A DNA stretch of 64,000 bases from Lantana camara (lineage: Eukaryota > Streptophyta > Magnoliopsida > Lamiales > Verbenaceae): NCBI GenBank assembly GCA_037501455.1, contig CM074858.1, positions 19,642,501-19,706,500 of the forward strand, read 5' to 3'. Positions 1 to 11,149 of this stretch are shown here, one piece after another. Numbering within the stretch: position 1 is the stretch's first letter; each line of letters opens with the position of its first letter. The notes under the pieces are model-generated. The model searched no databases, was not told the origin of the DNA, and saw only the letters and a list, made by a program, of their open reading frames with translations. The position numbers and the translations under genes are program-made.

Positions 1-300
1 TCCAATGTGTTGCATCTTTAATTGTTTACAAGTGTGATACGGCATTGGCACCCTAACCCGACATGCATTTTAGTGTTTACTTGATAGGAAACTCCCCACA
101 TCTTAATTATCAAGTGATACTCCGACTGATTCTTGCTGGAATCAAGAAAGAAGAAATTCTGGGTTGCACTGGTTGGTTAAAAAGGAAATGGAAAATTCTA
201 TGGTTTGGGAAAATAGAATCGAAAGTGGGAACGAAAGAAGCAGGTTATCATTCCTACTAATTGCTTCAAAGGAAATGTGAGGACTATCACTAGACAAGTG
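1..300 (+). mobile_element. Scrap of family A internal region
   Basis: This stretch is a diverged copy of the internal region seen again near 53400-53640 and 63705-63960. The shared landmarks run in the same order: a gtgttgcat block, a ttacaagtgtg block, then gcattttagtgttta followed by ttgataggaa. No reading frame is conserved between the copies, so I treat it as non-coding retrotransposon sequence. It runs off the left edge of the window and fades into the TRIM at about 300. Confidence 0.7.
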
Positions 301-331
301 GCGTGATCAGAACCACTTACACCGAGGAAGC

Positions 332-576
332 TGATGTGTCAGGTCCTCAGCGAGGACGCTGAGCTCCTCTTAGGGGGGGGTGGATGTGTGCCCATCCCAC
401 ATCGGTTGGGAAGGAGAACGAAGTCCTCCTTATAAGGGGGATGGAAACCTTTCCTTGCAGACGCGTTTTCCCAGTGGCCCAACCCACTGGGGGGAACAAA
501 TCCGTGAGGCCGTTTCGATTAAGGGCGTGCAAAGCGGACAATATCTGCATACTGGGTCGGTCTTTGGGCTACTACA
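332..576 (+). mobile_element. TRIM LTR, first tandem copy
   Basis: A 245-bp terminal repeat with a TG start (tgatgtgtcagg) and CA end (gggctactaca). It contains the block cccacatcgg, found in many small plant LTRs, and a TATA-like ccttataagg. Positions 346-363 form a perfect 7-bp hairpin with an AGGA loop. A nearly identical copy follows at 605-851. The 30 bases upstream look like a decayed version of the spacer between the two copies, which suggests an originally longer tandem array. Open frames on either strand here are incidental. Confidence 0.85.
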
Positions 577-604
577 TGTGGTATCAGAGCCGGTGCCAGG
601 AAGC
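577..604 (+). mobile_element. TRIM internal domain with tRNA-Met primer-binding site
   Basis: Only 28 bases separate the two TRIM LTRs. Positions 579-591 read tggtatcagagcc, complementary to the 3' end of plant initiator tRNA-Met, placed 2 bp after the LTR end as expected for a primer-binding site. There is no room for coding sequence and no clear separate polypurine tract, so replication would have to be driven in trans. Confidence 0.85.
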
Positions 605-851
605 TGATGTGTCAGGTCCTCAGCGAGGACGCTGAGCTCCTCTTAGGGGGGGGGGTGGATGTGTGCCCATCCCACATCGGTTAGGAAGGAGAACGAAGTC
701 CTCCTTATAAGGGGGATGGAAACCTTTCCTTGCAGACGCGTTTTCCCAGTGGCCCAACCCACTGGGGGGAACAAATCCGTGAGGCCGTTTCGATTAAGGG
801 CGTGCAAAGCGGACAATATCTGCATACTGGGTTGGTCTTTGGGCTACTACA
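605..851 (+). mobile_element. TRIM LTR, second tandem copy
   Basis: This is a 247-bp near-identical partner of the copy at 332-576. It differs mainly in the length of a G run and a few bases. The same hairpin lies at 619-636. It ends in ctactaca, directly followed by AT-rich unique-looking DNA with no second primer-binding site. A related but diverged LTR lies on the minus strand at 19278-19517. Confidence 0.85.
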
Positions 852-1109
852 CCTTATGTGTCTTAATCTCATATATGATTATGATATGGTATAATATGAT
901 GTATTATGAGTTTATTTGATATGATATGACTTTAATTTATGTGTCATTGATACGATAGTATGATATTTGCTTTGATATGCCTAAGTTTTAAAATATGTGA
1001 AGTGCATTGCATCATATGCATCCATATGCATTAGCCGAGCATCTATTTGGTTTATATTAAGTCTAAGTATGTCTTTTGTTCTTTGTTTTGTTCAGAAGTT
1101 CATCCTGTG
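852..1109. other. AT-rich spacer, nothing recognised
   Basis: AT-rich sequence with many atgatatg-like words. I see no LTR end, splice-like signal or conserved frame. It may be old repeat remnant. Confidence 0.5.
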
Positions 1110-1582
1110 TGTAGCACCCCAAGCGGTAGGCACTACATCCCCGCACTATAACCCGACATGTGTAACGAAATGAAGACTCCGCACTCGTACCAAACTATAG
1201 CGAACGAGAGACAAAAAAAAAAAAAAAAAAAAAACCAAACCTAAGCTAGGCGGAACGTAGACCCTGTACAACACAATGCTCCATGAATACACGGAAACGT
1301 GATCATGCCAAACCAAAATTTTAAAACAATACATGCAGGTGACGGGTTCAACTAGCCCTAGAAGCTTGTCACGAATAATCATACAACAAAACGGGTTCAA
1401 CTAATCCAGGAACATGTCCTAACCTGTCCCGAAATTCATGCATTCAAATCGTAAGCTTCAACCTATACAGAATATATCAAATACAAAATTTCAAACATAA
1501 CTTGATGCAAAGTACATAACGGACTCAGACGGACTGACACAGAATCGACAAATACAACACATAGCCGCCTAGCTCGAACTCC
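1110..1582 (-). mobile_element. 3' scrap of an A1-like large LTR
   Basis: The left edge tgtagcacccc is the reverse complement of an LTR end. Conserved end blocks follow in minus orientation: the atccccgcac block, the tagcgaacg block, and ctaagctaggcgg. The order closely matches the end of solo LTR A1 (45524-49132). A run of 22 A (1213-1234) interrupts it. The gggttcaacta...cctgtcccga module occurs twice. It is joined abruptly to the gag pseudogene at about 1582, so an internal deletion or recombination has removed the rest. Confidence 0.7.
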
Positions 1583-2240
1583 AAGGAGCGGCTGCTTCTA
1601 AAGTATCTTTCATGTCTTCTCGAAGACCCTGAAGGAACTGAGAGGCTTTAGCTTCATCATCGTTAGCAATATTGGGAGCATAGCGTGAAAGCCTTTCAAA
1701 CTCGTTAATATAGTCAATCACGGACATTCCTCCTTGTTTGAGGTCCATAAACTCCCTTTACTGCCTACTCCGGGTAGCCTTGGGAATGTATTTATTCTTG
1801 AATTCCCGCTCGAAGATATCCCACGAAATGTCCTCCCTGGAAGCTTCCAACTTGATCTGAGTACTAGACCACCTATAAGCCTATCCCTGTATCATGCTGA
1901 GAGTGCACTGTAGCTTATCCATCGGGTCGTAAGGAATAAGGCGCCATACCCGACTCGTTTGAATTAACCACTCTTCTGCTTGTACATCGTTCCCGCCAAT
2001 GAAAATCGGTGAGTTTTGATTTTTCAATTCCCGGAGAAGAGCAGTAATAGCGTTCCCTCCATGATTCCCAACCTGACGTGCATTGTTCCTTTCCTGAGCT
2101 CTTGTTCCAAGAATACGGCCAATCTCTCCATAAAATTCCCGGGATCCATTTGGGGTGGAGGTGGTGGATTGTTATTCTCCGGTCATGCAGAGTGATCATG
2201 ATGATGTCGATGCTCGGGAGACCTATCTTGACAATGGTGT
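1583..2240 (-). pseudogene. gag: Ty3/gypsy gag pseudogene (retrotransposon gag domain)
   Basis: Reading the minus strand from about 2240 downward gives a decayed retrotransposon capsid protein. Recognisable pieces in order are a glycine-rich segment, FIGGNDVQAEEWL (the F.G.D...AE.WL signature of plant Ty3 Gag), a segment with KYIPKATR, then EFMDLKQGGMSVIDYINEF and LSRYAP, all typical of the capsid core. There are at least two in-frame stops (after MIQG and after TRSRQ), and the end is cut off where the LTR scrap begins. It follows the primer-binding site at 2431-2442 and LTR H, so it is the gag of element H. No nucleocapsid zinc knuckle, protease, RT or integrase follows. Family assignment to a Del/Tekay-like lineage is an inference from the gag, the long LTR and the tRNA-Met primer site. 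Confidence 0.85.
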
Positions 2241-2430
2241 CTTCTTGGAGGCATACATCTGCAAGAGAAGAGTTTCCAATACATATGCATGCAAGTTAAT
2301 ACGTGTTCATGTGCACGATTAACAAAAGAATAAACACTTAATCATATAAATGCATATAATTCACGTCGTCCTAAGCCGTACGACCTAGATTGAGTCCCAC
2401 GACTCTAGACCTCCGGATTTGCAACCAAAA

Positions 2431-2442
2431 GCTCTGATACCA
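2431..2442 (-). promoter_or_regulatory. Primer-binding site of element H
   Basis: gctctgatacca is the reverse complement of tggtatcagagc, the tRNA-iMet primer site. It lies 8 bp inside the LTR end at 2451, the same offset as in family A (52081). Confidence 0.85.
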
Positions 2443-2450
2443 CTTTAAGA

Positions 2451-5212
2451 TGTAGAGCCCGGAACGGTGGGCCACCACATCCCCTGAACCCAAACCCGAA
2501 CCCACATATGAAATGGATCTCCGTACATGAGTCCTAGTCTAAGCGAACGGAAACCTACACTCACACACTAGGCTAAGCGGGGCTAAAGACCAACAGAGCG
2601 CGCAAAAACATAAAACAATTATGCGGAAGCAATAAACAGGATCCACAAGTAGCTCAATAAAACCTACATTAATATATATACCATGGCTTCCTAGCCCAAA
2701 AATAGATATCAATATTCAAATCTTCACGTATACAATTCATAAACAAAGTGCCAAAAACTGCGAATATGGGATGCAGCTCGACCTAAACGACTAAGTACGA
2801 CTCGACACAACATACTTCCCTGTCTAGCTCGAGCAAACCTGAAAGAGAAAGGAGAGGGTCAGTCTCACAACTCGACTGAGTGAGGGGGCTAGACACACAC
2901 CCATACCTAAATACATATAAAGCATAACATATCTCAAAAGTGATAGTCATGAATCGAGGCTAGGGTTTTTCATACCAAAATCTTTCTGAAAAGATAGCAT
3001 ATCATAAAAAAGAAAACCTGTCTCGATCCATAACCAATCAAATAAACATAAACATAGCATAAACCCGGCGAGAACGGTCTATCCCTTACTTCTTCAAACA
3101 TAACATAAAATCGAATTCATATTATCAATCCAACCTCACATCCAGGGTGCATCGGGAATCAAACCCTAACACCTACATTACCAAACACATACGGGGTAGC
3201 TAATCCACGATATGCCTTCCCCGGTTATCCACCGAGGGCTCAAGATACCACGCCTTCCCAACCTCCATAGGTCGCACATGAGTATCTCAAATGAGAGCGT
3301 GCACAGGGGTCATAACCGGCGACCCCGTGGTCGTCCCGGGTCTCCCTTACCCACGTCTCCAAGGCCACATACCAAAACAAACTAAATTCCCATCTTTCAG
3401 GGCACAACTCGCTCAACATAAGATAAACGTACTGAAAGAGATTTCAAATTCAAGCTTATATATGCTTTCACTTATTTCATTTCCATAAGATTCAAATCGT
3501 TCCACAAGATCATAAACATAAGTTAAGCACCTGTATCTAAATATATGTAATATATTCCCATGCGAGTGAGAAATCATCACATTATAGGCCATAGGCCAAT
3601 AACTAATACCAATTCCTAACCTCACCTTAACAAAAGAGACAAAAGTAGGATCGAAACGGCAACCAACCCCCTAAGCTTCGGGCTCTTGCTCGACTGGAAG
3701 AGGCTCTGAACCACAAAAGAAAGCAAGACCCAAGACTTAGACTCAAATATGAACCAAATAGACGCTCGACAATGCTTACGAATGCAAGGAATGCGAATGA
3801 AATGTATAAACGTGCCACCTAGATCATACTAATTCATATTCGTACAATTTATATCAAATAAGGTTGTACATTCAAAACAATACATACAACGCGTAATATA
3901 ACAAGCTAACATTGTATATGTATCATAGAGGAATCAAGAAAATGTAAAGAAAGGCAGCAAAGCAATAAAACGAACAACTCCCGCCGTTACATTTTCAAAT
4001 AACACGGCCATGTTGAGTTTTAGTTCAAACTGGACACGGTCGTGTCCGATTTTATGAAAATAATTAGCTCCAAGTCGAGAGGCTGACACGGTCGTGTCCA
4101 AAACATGTTTAAACCTGACACGGCCGTGTTGGCCTTTCGTCTTCGGAAAAAAATAGCAGCAGCAACAGTGTTTCAGCGCCAAAAACAGGGGAACGAACAG
4201 AGCAGGCCCGCAGAAACACCAAGCCACAATTTCAAGCCTCAAAACTCATGAAATTCAAGGCAAATCACTTCATATTCAATATATAATCATCCAACCATAA
4301 CAAAAGTTCAAGAAGCAACATATATATATCAAGTTCATCCATGCAAGAATTTGAACTTCATCAATGGAAACCTTCCTCATGCTCAACCATATTAAAAAGG
4401 AAGATCATATAATCAAATTAGAGGCATAAGAGGTCATAAATACATCTTCAAATCAAAGCTTAACTCCAAGAAACATAGGAGATCATCAAAACTTCCAAAC
4501 TCAAGTCATGCTCCATATATTCACCAAACTTAACTCAAAGTATGTAATTAATGGCTTAAAATGATCACATAGGCATGTGCATATCAAATATTAGCTTACC
4601 CCTCGAAGAAGATGGAAGAAAATGGAGATTAGAGCTCAATCTCTCCTTGGGGGTGAATAGTGACGGGATGAAACTTGAATCTCCAAATTTGGCTGAAATT
4701 TCCTTCTCTTTCATGTGGAAACCGAGAATGGGAGAGGGAGGGATGAATATGCTGAGTTTTGGTGAGGTGTGGGCCCAAGTCTCAAGTGAAAAGATTAGGA
4801 ATTGAAGGACTAAAGTGCAATTTAGTGAAAGGTAGTCATATAGGCCTGAGATAAGTTTCCGGTAAAATTTCGGAGTATCAAATGGGCTTAAAAAGTTATG
4901 AGGCTTAGTCTATTAAACTCGAATCGTCGAAACGAGTTCAACGGTAGTGACGGAATTCGAATCCGAATTGCCGAGCTCCAGTTACACACTCCGGAACCCA
5001 AGGTGCGCTAAAAGCGTTTTAGCCTCCTTTAGGTTCCAAACGAAACAAATAATTCAAAAGCTCAACAAATTGCGTACATATTCATATAAGAGTCATTCAA
5101 ATTCATAAGAAATAATAAAAATAAGAATTAAAAGAATAAAGAATATGAATTTAAATAATTTAAATCGCACACATACGTCATACCTGTACGGTCTGAAAGT
5201 CGGGGTGTCACA
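2451..5212 (-). mobile_element. LTR H, 5' LTR of the gag-bearing element
   Basis: A 2.76-kb LTR read on the minus strand. It starts at 5212 (tgtgacaccccg) and ends at 2451 (gggctctaca). In LTR order it holds a leader ending in a good 5' splice site (GAGG|GGTAAGC, about 4599), the dyad tetrad at 4001-4129, conserved LTR blocks, the AGTC/GACT hairpin at 2859-2880 (TCAGTC, 9-nt loop, GACTGA), and the ctaggc module before the end. No long frame is conserved. The flank at 5213 does not match the left flank of the element, so the insertion is not intact. Confidence 0.8.
4001..4129. repeat. Dyad tetrad of LTR H
   Basis: Four palindromes of one word: 4001-4014 (AACACGGCCATGTT, one mismatch), 4032-4047 (GGACACG-GT-CGTGTCC), 4085-4098 (GACACG-GT-CGTGTC) and 4118-4129 (ACACG-GC-CGTGT). 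Centres are 32, 52 and 32 bp apart. The core is CG-NN-CG in each apart from the mismatch in the first. Function unknown. Confidence 0.85.
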
Positions 5213-6272
5213 TAGGGCAGTGAGAATTATTTTGGGCTACTATATTAGTGCATTTTTGGAGTCTTTTCGACAGCTTTTTCGCCAGGTCAAGACCTACGGT
5301 TTGGAGAGAAGACCAAGGAGTTTCAGAGATTTTCAGAGAATTCGAGAAGACGAGAGGATTGAATTCCGAGAACGATCTTTGGTTTTATTGTTCCTTTAAT
5401 TTACAAACTTATTCCTTTGAATTTAGTTTTAGCTTCGTATGTTAGATTCGTTTTTAGATACTGCTGAATGTTTATGCTTTTGTTTCGGAGAGTTTGTTTA
5501 GATTTGATAACTATGATTTATTTTAATGTAATTTCCTTTAGTTTTATGAGTTTTGTTTTAATTATGAGTAGCTAATTCTCTAGGGCTAGGGGGAGTGATG
5601 ATGATTGCATGATAGATGTTTGATGAGATGCTTGAATGACTTGTGTTAATTCTTCGTTTGAAAACAGGTTTGAATTGACTTGCGATGGCCTGATCACCCT
5701 TAGCATGTATCATAATTGCCTATAGATCGAAAGAGTGATGGTAATTTAGATGGTTTTCAAAACTTGTAAGTTGTAGGGTACAAAAAGATTTGGTCCTAGC
5801 TTATACAACAGTAATCTTATTCCATGCCGAGCCACTAGAATACTGAATTGCACTAGTCTTGTTCCTATGGTTTAATTAACTATTGGTGCTTGCGAGAGCA
5901 ACATTAAACACTAATTAAGCACTTGTTTACACCTTGAGAGAGGGTAATACAAATATAAGTGACTAGGTTGTAGAATTACACTTGTCAGACGAGTATCAGA
6001 TCAGCTCTTGATTGTATGATTCATAACTTTTCCCCTGCCTGCTTAGTTTACTGAAGTTAATTCGTGTGGTTAAGTCAGTATTTGTGTTTAATTCTAGTTA
6101 ATTTTTAATTTCTAGTTTAGTAGATTAATAGAAACAACAGTTGTTTTTCGTCAAGTCTTTAGATTAGAGAAGAATATAGAGTAGTGATTGATTTCCCTTC
6201 CCTGTGGGTTCGATCCTATTGTGCTATGCGTATGTTAGTGTACACTTGCATGATTGGTTTTTAACTGTAGTA
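5213..6272 (+). mobile_element. Athila/Tat-like Ty3 LTR remnant (probable)
   Basis: It contains phrases I associate with LTR and untranslated regions of plant Athila/Tat elements: atgagtagctaattctctag, a gcgagagcaa block, a cttgagagaggg block, and ccctgtgggttcgatcc near the end. No primer site or coding region follows, because the sequence switches to B-like LTR at about 6273. The family call rests on recalled phrases rather than on an alignment, so it is tentative. Confidence 0.4.
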
Positions 6273-6621
6273 AACCTTACAACACCTAATTCCTATTCTA
6301 ACTCTAGTAGTATCGAAAATCACTTCAAAATCCTAGTTACTATTCTTACCATAAACAACTTTTTATTCATTCACATTTTGCTATTCAATATTATAGTCAA
6401 AAACGATCCTTGAATTATTTTATGAATTTTCACACTTATAACAAAACTTAATTGCAATCGTAGTTTATTTCATAAATATTTTTCCTATTAAAAATCATTA
6501 TTTTTACCATAAAAGTTTAACTTTCATTTAAAATTCAAAATTATACTTAAAATGTTTCTTGAATTTTTCTCTAACTATCACAATTTTGTCGACTTTTAAA
6601 TTTTCATCATAGCTTCGTTTA
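6273..6621 (+). mobile_element. B-like LTR, segment 1 (5' part, truncated start)
   Basis: This matches the reverse complement of about 37420-37750 in LTR B. The shared block begins around taactctagtag and continues through ccttgaattattttatgaat to agcttcgttta. The true LTR start is missing. The sequence resumes at 9404 after solo LTR I, and removing I restores the B order cttcgtttatataatt. Confidence 0.8.
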
Positions 6622-9398
6622 TGTAGCACCCACAACGAGAGCACCACATCCCCTGCACAACGAGCTCGATCCACATTTGAAATCGTCTAATCCATACATG
6701 AACCTAACTCATAACGAACGGAAGACAATGAAAAGACAGTCCTAGCTAGGCAGAATCTAACCCTGAAACAATTCAATAATAACAAAGTTGCGGAAGCAAG
6801 ACATTTACTCAACCAATATCAAAGAAATAAATGCAACTCCAATGTAAGAGGAAATACGGGTTCTATTAAACAATACACATGTCCTAACCTGTCCCGAATT
6901 AATACAAGGAAATAATATAAAACGGGTTCAACTAATGCCCTAGAATCCTGTCCCGAGTCAATACAATTCAATAAATGACACATTGGCCCAGTAATTAACT
7001 CAACTAAATACAATAAGCAAGGTAATATGTGATGAGTGTACAAGTTCAAGACTCGATCAAGGACTCTAAGACACGACTCCCGCCTAGCAACAACCTGCAA
7101 AAGGCTGAAAGGTGGAGGCGTCAGTTTATGGAAGACTGAGTGAGGGGTTTAATAAATATATGCACAATTACCATGCAAGCTATAATCTCGGGTAAGATTT
7201 TATAAAGAAAATAATATAAGTTCAAATATTAAAGTAATTCTCACCCGAGATTACAACTATCCAATTTATAATTTCAATCAATTCAATTCAATCAATCAGC
7301 GGCCCAACAAGTGAGGGCAAATCTCCAACCTTTCTCCGACTGTGTACAATAATTCAGTTATTCAAAGATTAGGTGATCAAGCAATCAATTATAGTGCACA
7401 ATTAGCAGTTTCAATAACCCACTCTTCCTCCGGGTGATGATGGGATTGCAAGGCCCCACCACCCAATCAATCTGGGCATAAGGTTCATGAGTCCCTATGC
7501 CCGGAACTCCTTGCTCCACTAATCTCCTAGTGGATTCAGGGGTCATCCCAACAATGTGAGGGGAGTGCAGAGTTACCCGTCAGCCCGTGCTTTCCCGATT
7601 GGCTCATACACTAACCCTCGGGCCCACAGTGAAAAATATACTCGCCAAAACAATCAATCAATCAATCGGTACAATTCGGTAATTCAATTGAAAATCAATA
7701 AGGTTTTGGAAAATTATAGATATATAAATACATTTTGGCCGAAAGATCACATAGGGTTGTAAGGGTTCTATATATCTAGAAATTAAACCTCACCTGTGCC
7801 GACAACTAACAAGGATACAACTATGAAGCTTGCTCCTCATCAACGGGAAGAATATTTGTGCAACAAGAACAAGTGTTCGTGAGACACGATGCGTACGAAC
7901 CAATTACGACGCATGGCAAAGTCATGATCAATATGTCATGCAATAACAATTAAGGAATGTCAAATAAGAACATAATTATCAATAAACCAAGTATATAACT
8001 CATATAAATCATATACGGGAGCCAATGGAGTGAAAGGAATGCAATAAGAGAGGTTTTGGCAAAGTTGGGTAAAAGTTGACAGTTTTTGAAAATGCGCACG
8101 TTGTAGGAAAACTAGAATATCTTGAGTTCTAGAAATTGAAATTGAGTTTTGTTTATTGCATATGAAACTAGACACATAGAACTTTCCAAGGATATATGGA
8201 TCGTATTCTAGTTCAAAATGAGCAGAAAGTGGTGTACGCTTGAAGTTAGGTGATTGCAGATTTTTGGTAAAGTGGTGACACCAAAACAAATTGGTTATTT
8301 CTCACAAATGACAAAAGATATTGAGATGATTCCAATTGGAAGTTATTCTAGACTTCAAGATGTTTCCAAAGGTTTAAAAATCAGGTCAATCGAAGCTTGT
8401 TTGAAATCGTCGCGGCCGCTACGGAAAAACATAGAGCTCTCGGGTTGTTGGTCGTGGCCGCGACCAAAATGGTCACAAAAACGGTCGTGAGCGTGACCTG
8501 AATTCCAGCAGCAGCAAAAAGACTCGGGAAAAATAGGGCAAGCTCGAAATTTGACTCCCAATCCACTTTCACACTAAACCAATGCAAGAATTCAACTCCC
8601 AACTAACATATACCATGTATATGATCATATATATCATTTAGATCCCATAAAATCCAATGAAACATGCTTTGATTATCAAGAATTCATCATCAAAACCCCA
8701 TAAAATTTCAAGTTATCAACCTTCACAAAACTCATGCTTTCATGCAAACTTTCAACTTTAATAATCCTAAACATGCTTCTAACCATTTATAACCAATGAT
8801 TCACACCATAATTTACAAACCCTACTCAACCAAATAATCAAGAGATCAAGCAATTCCTCCATTTATACCTTGATATGAAAGAAAGAAAGGATGAAAGGAT
8901 GAGATGATAATGATGCTTAAGCTTATCCAATTTTCTTCCTTGAATCAAGCTTGAGATTTTAAGATGAAATCTTCCCTTTTCTTCCTTGGTGTGATGAATT
9001 TAGTGTGTGTGTGTGTGTGTGTGTGAAGTCTTGATAGAAAATGGATGAAATGAAATGAGAGATGAAGGTATATAAGATGATACAAAAGTCTTCCACAAAC
9101 TCATGTAAATCATCACTTTTTGCAGCTAAGTCCTTCAATTAATTGAATGCATGCAATCAAGTTTTATTCCTTGGAAAATGATCAATTAAATCCATGCATA
9201 CTAATGCAGTTAAGTTCATATATTTATGAAATGATCACTTAAGGACAATTAGACAATTAAATCACGTTCGGCAATTAATTCACGTAATTTCTCACGTTAA
9301 CAATGATTTCATATAAATTCATGGAAATATAACGCATCTAATGTTATGAAATTCATATAATATCATATAATGCATAGATTGAAAAACCGGGCGTTATA
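6622..9398 (-). mobile_element. Solo LTR I with GTTTA target duplication
   Basis: A complete 2,777-bp LTR on the minus strand, flanked by gttta at 6617-6621 and 9399-9403. Its outer ends are tgtagcaccc (6622) and ggcgttata (9398), the latter a decayed TGTAACGCC start. It has a leader with 5' splice site CAAG|GTATAAAT (about 8868), three dyads at 8409-8498, the AGTC-type hairpin at 7121-7139, a gctaggcg block, and two copies of the gggttca...cctgtcccga module. A GT microsatellite lies near 9003-9025. No internal region is attached, so it is a solo LTR made by LTR-LTR recombination. Confidence 0.92.
8409..8498. repeat. Three-dyad version of the tetrad, LTR I
   Basis: Dyads centred at about 8415.5 (GTCGCGGCCGCTAC), 8457.5 (GGTCGTGGCCGCGACC) and 8490.5 (GGTCGTGAGCGTGACC). 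Spacings are 42 and 33 bp. The expected first dyad near 8383 is not recognisable. The word is shared with LTR A1. Confidence 0.75.
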
Positions 9399-9403
9399 GT
9401 TTA

Positions 9404-11149
9404 TATAATTTATCATGATTTTTCATAATCTCTAACGTCTATAACTTTCAAACGAAAGACCTAAACGTCACACATTTGTAATCATAACGAAGCTCATTTT
9501 ACACTCATTCTTTCACTACTTTTACCACTTCAAGCTCTCGTTTCTCGACTCTTGAATAAATTTTATATTATTTTATATTTATTTTTATTAAATATGACAT
9601 CATCCGTGACATCACCTTCCTAAAATAGAAAGGCTAGGTGTATGATATAAAATCCTCCACATTTCCTACATAATTTCCATATAATTTTGTGATTTTGAAT
9701 TCTCCACCTTTCCTACATATTTTTAAAATTTTCTCTTAGGTCCTTAATTCCTACCTATAAATACCCTTCAAGAGATTCATTTTAACTCACAAATTTCTCT
9801 CAACTCCACCGTACAAAATCACTCCTCTGTCCCTCCCAAAAACCCCACGCCACACCCCACCCCCACTTCTCTCACAAGGTTAGTTTTTTTTTTTTTGTAT
9901 GCTCTAATTTATGTTTTAATTCATGTTTAGTCTAGGTAATTTAATTATTATATTTTGTATGCTTTAAATTATGTTAAATATTTATGTTTTTGTTAGGAAA
10001 TTATGATTTAGGAATTTATATTTCATGAACTAAAGTTGGGAATTTAATTTATGAAAATGCATGATTATTATATGAAATAATTTAAATATGTGTTTATATA
10101 TTCATAATTATGTTCTTGAATATTTGAATAGATTCATGGTTAGGAAATTTGTTTATGAATTAATTTTCATGTAAAGTTTATATATTATGCTCATTTATAC
10201 TTTAATCTTATGTTACGAATATGAATTTAATCAAAAATGCTTAGAACATCTTATGAACATTCAAGTATGATCAAGAACACGTTCTTAGTGTTCTTGAGTA
10301 GTGTGTGAAGTGTGTGTGTGTCGTGTGTGTGTAGTGTGTGTTAGTGTGTGAAAGATTAGGTGTTTAAGTGTGTGTCTAATCCCCCACACTTAAATAGTAG
10401 TTGTTTTCAAATAATGATTTCAAAATAAATAAGAATAAATTGGAATTTAAATAATAATTCTTGATTAAGGTTTTAATTAAATAAAAAAGGAGATTAAAGT
10501 TTCATGAATTATTTAAACGTTTCATATTTCAAATATCGTTTTGAGATTAAAAAACGTTCAAGGTTTCAAACATTAAAGAATTAGGATTTCTAATTTTAAA
10601 GAAATCCATGTTTTAACTTTATTAAACTAAAATAGGAATTTCAATTAAAAATATTCATTTGGGATTTTGAAATCGGATATTTTAAAATACAATTTTCAAA
10701 GTAAGATTTCTTTATGGACTTCCTTTATAACATAGAAGCTTATTAAGATTCCTAATTTGATTAATAATTACTTGATATAATAATGGACTTTATTTTATAA
10801 ACTTTGTTTGAATGTTAAAGTTGTATTTTACCGAAATATTATTTGACCTTATTTCGTCTTATGACATGCTTTATTATGGTAAATTGTTTATGCGATTAGT
10901 TTTGGTTAAGGAATAGAAACTTATAGTTGATCACCACTGACAGGTGAAGGTTTGGACTAACTAGGACTCCGGTATTATTACATAATACCTGGTTACTGTA
11001 GGTGAGGTTAAATGTTTTCAACTGGGATCATGAGTCTATATATATATAAAACATTTTATGTCCTACGCTAATACAGTTCAAGTCTTACCCCTTTATAAAT
11101 GATACTACCTCTTTTGGGAAAATACTTTATTATCAACTTATATTATTCT
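9404..11149 (+). mobile_element. B-like LTR, segment 2 (promoter, leader and intron part)
   Basis: Continues segment 1 in the order of LTR B read in reverse. It has a TATA box ctataaatac (9755-9764), a C-rich leader, and a 5' splice site ACAAG|GTTAG at 9879. A palindromic block aagaacacgttctt lies near 10272, and GT-rich repeats lie at 10300-10380. The block ggtgaggttaaatgttttc near 11002 matches ggtgagggttaaaatg of LTR B. It is interrupted at 11150 by solo LTR E. Confidence 0.8.

Noticed and set aside
332..851. Hammerhead ribozyme (retrozyme) in the TRIM LTR, suggested by ctgatgtg near its start
   Set aside because: The conserved CUGAUGA core and matching GAAA are not present together.
332..851. 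Cassandra element with 5S rRNA-like LTR
   Set aside because: I cannot find the 5S internal promoter boxes or the 5S sequence in the LTR.
1213..1234. Run of 22 A as the tail of a retroposed gene or SINE
   Set aside because: It lies inside an LTR block that continues on both sides in A1-like order, so it is an expanded A run and not a 3' tail.
4032..4129. Bacterial-type terminators or operators at the GC palindromes
   Set aside because: No T-tract and a plant context. The sites belong to a spaced set of four within an LTR.
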